NCBI GenBank assembly: GCA_046729975.1
Contig: JBKPHS010000078.1
Span: 1 to 23,133 of the forward strand
Reading direction: 5' to 3'
DNA: 23,133 bases
DNA from: JBKPHS01 sp046729975
Lineage (GTDB): Bacteria; Actinomycetota; Thermoleophilia; Solirubrobacterales; Thermoleophilaceae
How positions within the stretch are numbered: position 1 is the stretch's first letter; every line of letters starts with the position of its first letter. Positions 19,869 to 23,133 of the stretch are shown one piece after another. The notes beneath the pieces are model-generated. The model saw only the letters and a program-made list of their open reading frames with translations, made no database searches and was not told where the DNA came from. A program made the translations under genes and the position numbers.

Positions 19869-20813
19869 GATGAGCAGCACGATTTTGCCCAGCTTCCCCC
19901 CGGCCTTGAAGCGGTCGTAGGCCTCGGCGACTCGGTCGAGTGGGAAGGTCTCCTCGACCAGCACCTTCACGGCTCCTCTCTCCAGCAGCGGCAGCACATG
20001 GCGCTCCATGCCGCGGGCGGTCTCGGCCTTCTGCTCGAGCGGCCGCGGCCGGAGCGTGGAGGACATCACGCGGCCCTGCTTGGCCATCAGGGCGACCAGG
20101 TTGAGCTCGGCCTTTGCCCCCGCTCCGATACCGATTACCGCGATGCGGCCGCCGCCGGCGAGCGCCTTCACGTTCCCCGGCATGTTCGGTGCGCCGACCA
20201 GCTCGAGGATCACGTCGAAGGGCCCGTGCTCCTCGAACCCCTCGGGTGCGATGGCCCCGGCGCCGAGGGCCGCGACGCGCTCGCGCAGCACCTCGTCACG
20301 CACCGTCGCGGTCACCCGCCCGCCGGCGGCCACTCCGAGCTGGACTGCCGCGGTCCCGACGCCTCCGGCGGCCCCGTGAACGAGCAGCCTCTCCCCTGGG
20401 CCGAGGCCGGCCTGGGTGAACAGGGCGTCGTGCGCCGTGGTGAAGACCTCGGGCGTGCCGCCGGCCTCGGGCCAGTCCAGCGGCTCCGGCACCGGCATCG
20501 CCTGCCGCTCGTGCACGACGCACAGCTCGGCCTGACCTCCCCCGCCGACGATCGTCATCACCCTGTCGCCCTCCGAGAAGCGAGTCGCGCCCGGCCCGAG
20601 CGCCGCCACCTCGCCGGCGAGCTCCAGGCCGGGTATGTCCTCGGGCGAGCCCGGCGGCGCCGGGTAGACGCCCTTGAGCTGGTGGAGGTCCGCCCCGTTC
20701 AACCCTGCGGCATGGACGCGGACCAGCAGCTCTCCCGTTCCCGGGGCGGGATCGGGATGCTCCTCGACCCGCACCTCGCCGTCCCTGATCGTTGCCGCGC
20801 GCACCGGCGGCAT
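19863..20813 (-). CDS. NAD(P)H-quinone oxidoreductase (MDR family)
   Basis: 316 residues, zinc-free medium-chain reductase, related in type to the gene at 13742 but clearly distinct. GroES-like domain: LLVRVHAAGLNGADLHQLKGVYP and IPGLELAGEVAALGPG. Rossmann domain: ERLLVHGAAGGVGTAAVQLGVAAGGRVTATVRDE. The PLDRVAEAYDRFKAGGKLGKIVL C-terminus is typical of the PIG3/quinone-reductase group. It probably reduces quinones with NADPH as an oxidative-stress defence. The ATG at 20813 has no strong ribosome site. The gene converges on the ABC operon through heptamer array C. Confidence 0.9.
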   Translation of the reverse strand: MPPVRAATIRDGEVRVEEHPDPAPGTGELLVRVHAAGLNGADLHQLKGVYPAPPGSPEDIPGLELAGEVAALGPGATRFSEGDRVMTIVGGGGQAELCVVHERQAMPVPEPLDWPEAGGTPEVFTTAHDALFTQAGLGPGERLLVHGAAGGVGTAAVQLGVAAGGRVTATVRDEVLRERVAALGAGAIAPEGFEEHGPFDVILELVGAPNMPGNVKALAGGGRIAVIGIGAGAKAELNLVALMAKQGRVMSSTLRPRPLEQKAETARGMERHVLPLLERGAVKVLVEETFPLDRVAEAYDRFKAGGKLGKIVLLIN

Positions 20814-20914
20814 CGTAGGCGCATGGCGTTCCGGCCGCGCGGTCGGCTAATTTGAGCCGAGGATCGAAACCACCCGTTTTGGGGACGGCCGAGAGGGGAA
20901 AGCAAGCGGGGAGC

Positions 20915-21718
20915 ATGCGACTTCTGTCACAACCGCCGATCTGGCGCGAAGGGCTGGTCGGTCTCGAGGCGGCAGCACTCGTGCGCGACGGCGTCTTTCG
21001 CGGGGACGCCGTGCCGGACGCGGGGGGGCAGCCGGTCCTGCTTATCCCTGGCTTCCTCGCCGGCGACGACTCCCTAGGCCTCATGACGAGGTGGCTCCGC
21101 CGCACGGGGCACCACACCCGCAGCGCCGGCATGCGCTCCAACGTGGGCTGCTCGGAGGCCGCCGTCGAGCGGCTGGCCGAGCGGCTCGAGACACTCGCGG
21201 AGCGCCAGGGCCAGCGCGTGGCGATCGTCGGCCAGAGCCGGGGCGGGCACTTCGCACGCGTGCTCGCGGTTCGGCGCCCCGACCTCGTGTCCGGCATAGT
21301 CACCTTGGGTGCGCCGCAGTCCGACCCGTTCGCCATCCACCCGCTCATCTACGCGCCCATCTTCACCCTCGGCCTGCTGGGGACGCTCGGCGCCCGTGGC
21401 CTGTTCAGCCACTCCTGCCGGAAGGGAGCCTGCTGCGAGCGCTTCTGGGGGGACATGTCCGCTCCCTTCCCGCAGGACGTCGGCTATCTCTCGGTCTACT
21501 CGAAGACGGACGGCATCGTCGACTGGCGCGCCTGCCTCGACCCGGCCGCGGATCACCTGGAGGTGCGGGCGAGCCACTGCGGCATGGCCGTGAACGCCGG
21601 GGTCTACCGTGCGCTTGCCGGAACGCTCGAGGCCTTCCGCCAGGAGGATGCCGGCAGCCGGGCCGGCAGACGGCAGCGGCTGGCTGCAGGCGGAAGCCGC
21701 CTAGCCAGGGCTGCCTGA
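20915..21718 (+). CDS. Lipase/esterase-like alpha/beta-hydrolase
   Basis: 267 residues. GQPVLLIPGFLAGDDSL (38-54) is the first strand and oxyanion region. The nucleophile elbow GQSRGG holds Ser108; likely acid Asp199 or Asp203 (YSKTDGIVDW); base His221 (SHCGMAVN). This layout is that of triacylglycerol lipase-like hydrolases. No signal peptide is seen, so it is probably cytoplasmic. Several cysteines cluster (SHSCRKGACCERF, 165-177). ATG 20915 is preceded by GGGGAG, though with only one base of spacing; an upstream in-frame TTG at 20852 would add 21 unconserved-looking residues. The tail overlaps the convergent dehydrogenase gene by 18 bases. Confidence 0.85.
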   Translation: MRLLSQPPIWREGLVGLEAAALVRDGVFRGDAVPDAGGQPVLLIPGFLAGDDSLGLMTRWLRRTGHHTRSAGMRSNVGCSEAAVERLAERLETLAERQGQRVAIVGQSRGGHFARVLAVRRPDLVSGIVTLGAPQSDPFAIHPLIYAPIFTLGLLGTLGARGLFSHSCRKGACCERFWGDMSAPFPQDVGYLSVYSKTDGIVDWRACLDPAADHLEVRASHCGMAVNAGVYRALAGTLEAFRQEDAGSRAGRRQRLAAGGSRLARAA

Positions 21719-22711
21719 GGCGTTCCGGCCCGTCACCAGCACCGCCGCGCCCTGGACCTGGCCGCCTCGCAGGCGGTCGAGCGCGTCCTGTGCGTTCTCG
21801 AGTGGATGGGCCTCGACCTCGGTCCGGACGGGGATGCGGGGCGCCAGGGCCATGAACTCCTCGCCGTCGCGACGCGTCAGGTTCGCCACCGAGCGCAGCA
21901 CGCGCTCCCCCCAGAGCAGGTCGTACGGAAAGCTCGGGATGTCGCTCATGTGGATGCCGGCGCAGACGACAACGCCCCCCTTCGAGACCGCGCGCAGAGC
22001 CGGCGGCACGAGTGCCCCGACCGGCGCGAAGATGATCGCCGCGTCGAGCTCCTCGGGAGCCGGCCCAAGCGAGTCGCCGGCCCACTCGGCGCCCAGCTCG
22101 CGGGCGAAGCGCTGGGTCGCCTCGTCGTCGGCGCGTGTGAACGCGAACACGCGCCTCCCCTGGTGGAGAGCCACCTGGGCGATGATGTGAGCCGAGGACC
22201 CGAAGCCGTAGAGGCCGAGGCGCTCGGCGTCGCCGGTCATCCCGAGCGCGCGGTAGCCGATCAGTCCCGCGCAGAGCAGGGGCGCCGCCTGCAGGTCTGG
22301 ATAGCTCTCGGGAATCGGGAAGCAGAACCGCTGGTCGGCAACGGCGACCTCCGCGTAGCCGCCGTCGCGGTCGTAACCCGTGAAGAGGCCGCGGTCGCAG
22401 AGGTTCTCGCGCCCGGATCGGCAGAAGCGGCAGTCGCCGTCGGTCCAGGCGACCCAGGGCACGCCGACGCGATCTCCCGGCGAGAACCGGTCCGCACCCT
22501 CCCCCGTACGCTCGACGGTACCGACGATCTGGTGGCCCAGCACAAGCGGCAGCTTCGGGTGCGGGAGCTCGCCGCCGACGATGTGGAGATCGGTCCGGCA
22601 AATGGCGCAGGCCCGCACCGCGAGGGCCACCTCCCCGGCGCCAGGATCCGGGGCGGCCAGCTCGGCCGCCCGCAGCGGGCGGCCGGGAGCGTCGAGGACC
22701 ATCGCTCGCAT
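21701..22711 (-). CDS. Zinc-dependent alcohol dehydrogenase with altered zinc ligands
   Basis: 336 residues, AdhA-like medium-chain dehydrogenase. The catalytic zinc set is Cys38 (CAICRTDLH), His60 (LGHQIVG) and Cys147 (PLLCAG). The Rossmann motif is LGLYGFGSSAHIIAQVA (165-181). Two departures are visible: the usual Glu after His60 (GHE) is Gln, and the structural-zinc motif, normally C-x2-C-x2-C-x7-C, reads D91-G-D-C94-R-F-C97-x7-C105, so Asp replaces the first Cys. Oxidation of alcohols with NAD(P) is the family role, but zinc stability and activity may differ. The start ATG 22711 lies 33 bases from the divergent rhodanese start. Confidence 0.9.
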   Translation of the reverse strand: MRAMVLDAPGRPLRAAELAAPDPGAGEVALAVRACAICRTDLHIVGGELPHPKLPLVLGHQIVGTVERTGEGADRFSPGDRVGVPWVAWTDGDCRFCRSGRENLCDRGLFTGYDRDGGYAEVAVADQRFCFPIPESYPDLQAAPLLCAGLIGYRALGMTGDAERLGLYGFGSSAHIIAQVALHQGRRVFAFTRADDEATQRFARELGAEWAGDSLGPAPEELDAAIIFAPVGALVPPALRAVSKGGVVVCAGIHMSDIPSFPYDLLWGERVLRSVANLTRRDGEEFMALAPRIPVRTEVEAHPLENAQDALDRLRGGQVQGAAVLVTGRNASGSPG

Positions 22712-22717
22712 GCGCCC

Positions 22718-22738
22718 ATTCTGGCGCGAACGTAGGCT
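22718..22738. promoter_or_regulatory. Compact divergent promoter region (dehydrogenase / rhodanese)
   Basis: On the plus strand TAGGCT (22733-22738) ends exactly 6 bases before the rhodanese ATG. On the minus strand CAGAAT (22723-22718) ends 6 bases before the dehydrogenase ATG. Both fit leaderless transcription; the minus-strand box is weaker. The whole gap between the two start codons is 33 bases. Confidence 0.5.
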
Positions 22739-22744
22739 CATTCA

Positions 22745-23133
22745 ATGGCCTCCGGCCCGCTGGTAGATACGCGCTGGCTGCTCGAGCACCTCGGGGAGGC
22801 CGGCGTCGTGGTGGCCGACTGCCGCTGGCGGCTCGGCGAGCGGGGCGCCGGCGCGCGGGAGTACGAGGGTGGCCACGTGCCGGGCGCCACTCACCTGGAC
22901 GTGGACCGGGACCTGTCCGGCCCGCCGGGCCCGGGCGGCCGGCATCCGCTTCCGAGCGCGGCGGCATTCGAGGCGGCCGCCCGCCGCGCCGGCATCTTCC
23001 GCGACTCGCGCGTCGTCGCCTATGACCGAGAGGGCGAGGGCGGCGCGGTGCGGCTGTGGTGGCTCCTCCGCCACTTCGGACACGACGCGGCCGCCGTGCT
23101 CGACGGGGGTCTCGGGGCGTGGACGAGCGCCGG
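22745..23133 (+). CDS. Sulfurtransferase (rhodanese / 3-mercaptopyruvate type), 3' end beyond the window
   Basis: 129 residues are present and the frame is open to the last base. The first rhodanese domain is recognisable: LVDTRWLLEHLGEAGVVVADCRW, YEGGHVPGATHLDVDRDLSG, GGRHPLPSAAAFEAAARRAGI, VVAYDREGEGGAVRLWWLLRHFGHDAAAVLDGGLGAW. This matches the N-terminal domain of two-domain SseA/TST enzymes, which transfer sulfane sulfur to thiols or cyanide. The catalytic-loop Cys belongs to the missing second domain, so the activity type cannot be assigned. The ATG start follows TAGGCT by 6 bases with no Shine-Dalgarno. Confidence 0.9.
   Translation, partial: MASGPLVDTRWLLEHLGEAGVVVADCRWRLGERGAGAREYEGGHVPGATHLDVDRDLSGPPGPGGRHPLPSAAAFEAAARRAGIFRDSRVVAYDREGEGGAVRLWWLLRHFGHDAAAVLDGGLGAWTSA

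Noticed and set aside
20852..20914. TTG start extending the lipase-like protein by 21 residues
   Set aside because: The extra residues look random and the ATG at 20915 has a purine-rich site just upstream.

Overview
High-GC (about 70 %) bacterial DNA, most likely from an actinomycete of the class Thermoleophilia (Solirubrobacterales/Gaiellales-like) and probably a metagenome or single-cell contig. This placement is inferred from gene content and style: a class II FBPase, F420-type luciferase-like oxidoreductase, EgtB/EgtD, an actinobacterial-type c-di-AMP riboswitch, many GTG starts, and TAG(G/C)NT -10 boxes very close to start codons. The first 75 bases are not genomic. They are an Illumina P5/Nextera adapter with a 10-base index, joined directly to a truncated primary sigma factor gene.

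Layout. 76-1035 (-): rpoD, 3' end lost at the adapter junction, with a clear promoter at 1122-1150. 1357-2549 (+): a small basic disordered protein, then a YihY/BrkB membrane protein. 2582-2724: c-di-AMP (ydaO/yuaA) riboswitch, then a secreted RlpA-like double-psi beta-barrel protein. 3478-4107 (+): NarL/LuxR response regulator, convergent with an active-looking diguanylate cyclase (4159-5160, -). Divergent from the cyclase is a shortened paralogue whose GGDEF motif has decayed (5323-5931). 5956-7877 (+): moeA and an unrecognised protein. 7843-9329 (-): glpX and a four-helix membrane protein. 9366-16031 (+): luciferase-like oxidoreductase, dodecin, egtB-egtD, an HSD10-like dehydrogenase, a zinc-free quinone reductase and a thiolase. 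16151-19792 (+): a four-gene osmoprotectant ABC operon in which every gene overlaps the next. 19863-20813 (-): a second quinone reductase. 20915-21718 (+): a lipase-like hydrolase, convergent with a zinc alcohol dehydrogenase (21701-22711, -). 22745-end (+): a truncated rhodanese.

Themes. Stress and redox physiology dominates: ergothioneine (egtBD), compatible-solute uptake (opuC type), dodecin, quinone reductases, and c-di-AMP-responsive wall remodelling. c-di-AMP (riboswitch) and c-di-GMP (cyclase plus dead paralogue) signalling both occur within 3.5 kb.

The most unusual non-coding signal is a family of three inverted arrays of seven-base repeats at 4105-4170, 15971-16031 and 19793-19868. 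All three fit one consensus, YAGTYGK, and all start at a stop codon. Two lie between convergent genes; the other two convergent pairs in the window overlap instead. A second pattern is a set of -10 boxes 6-11 bases before start codons (leaderless transcription), some built on the previous gene's stop codon.
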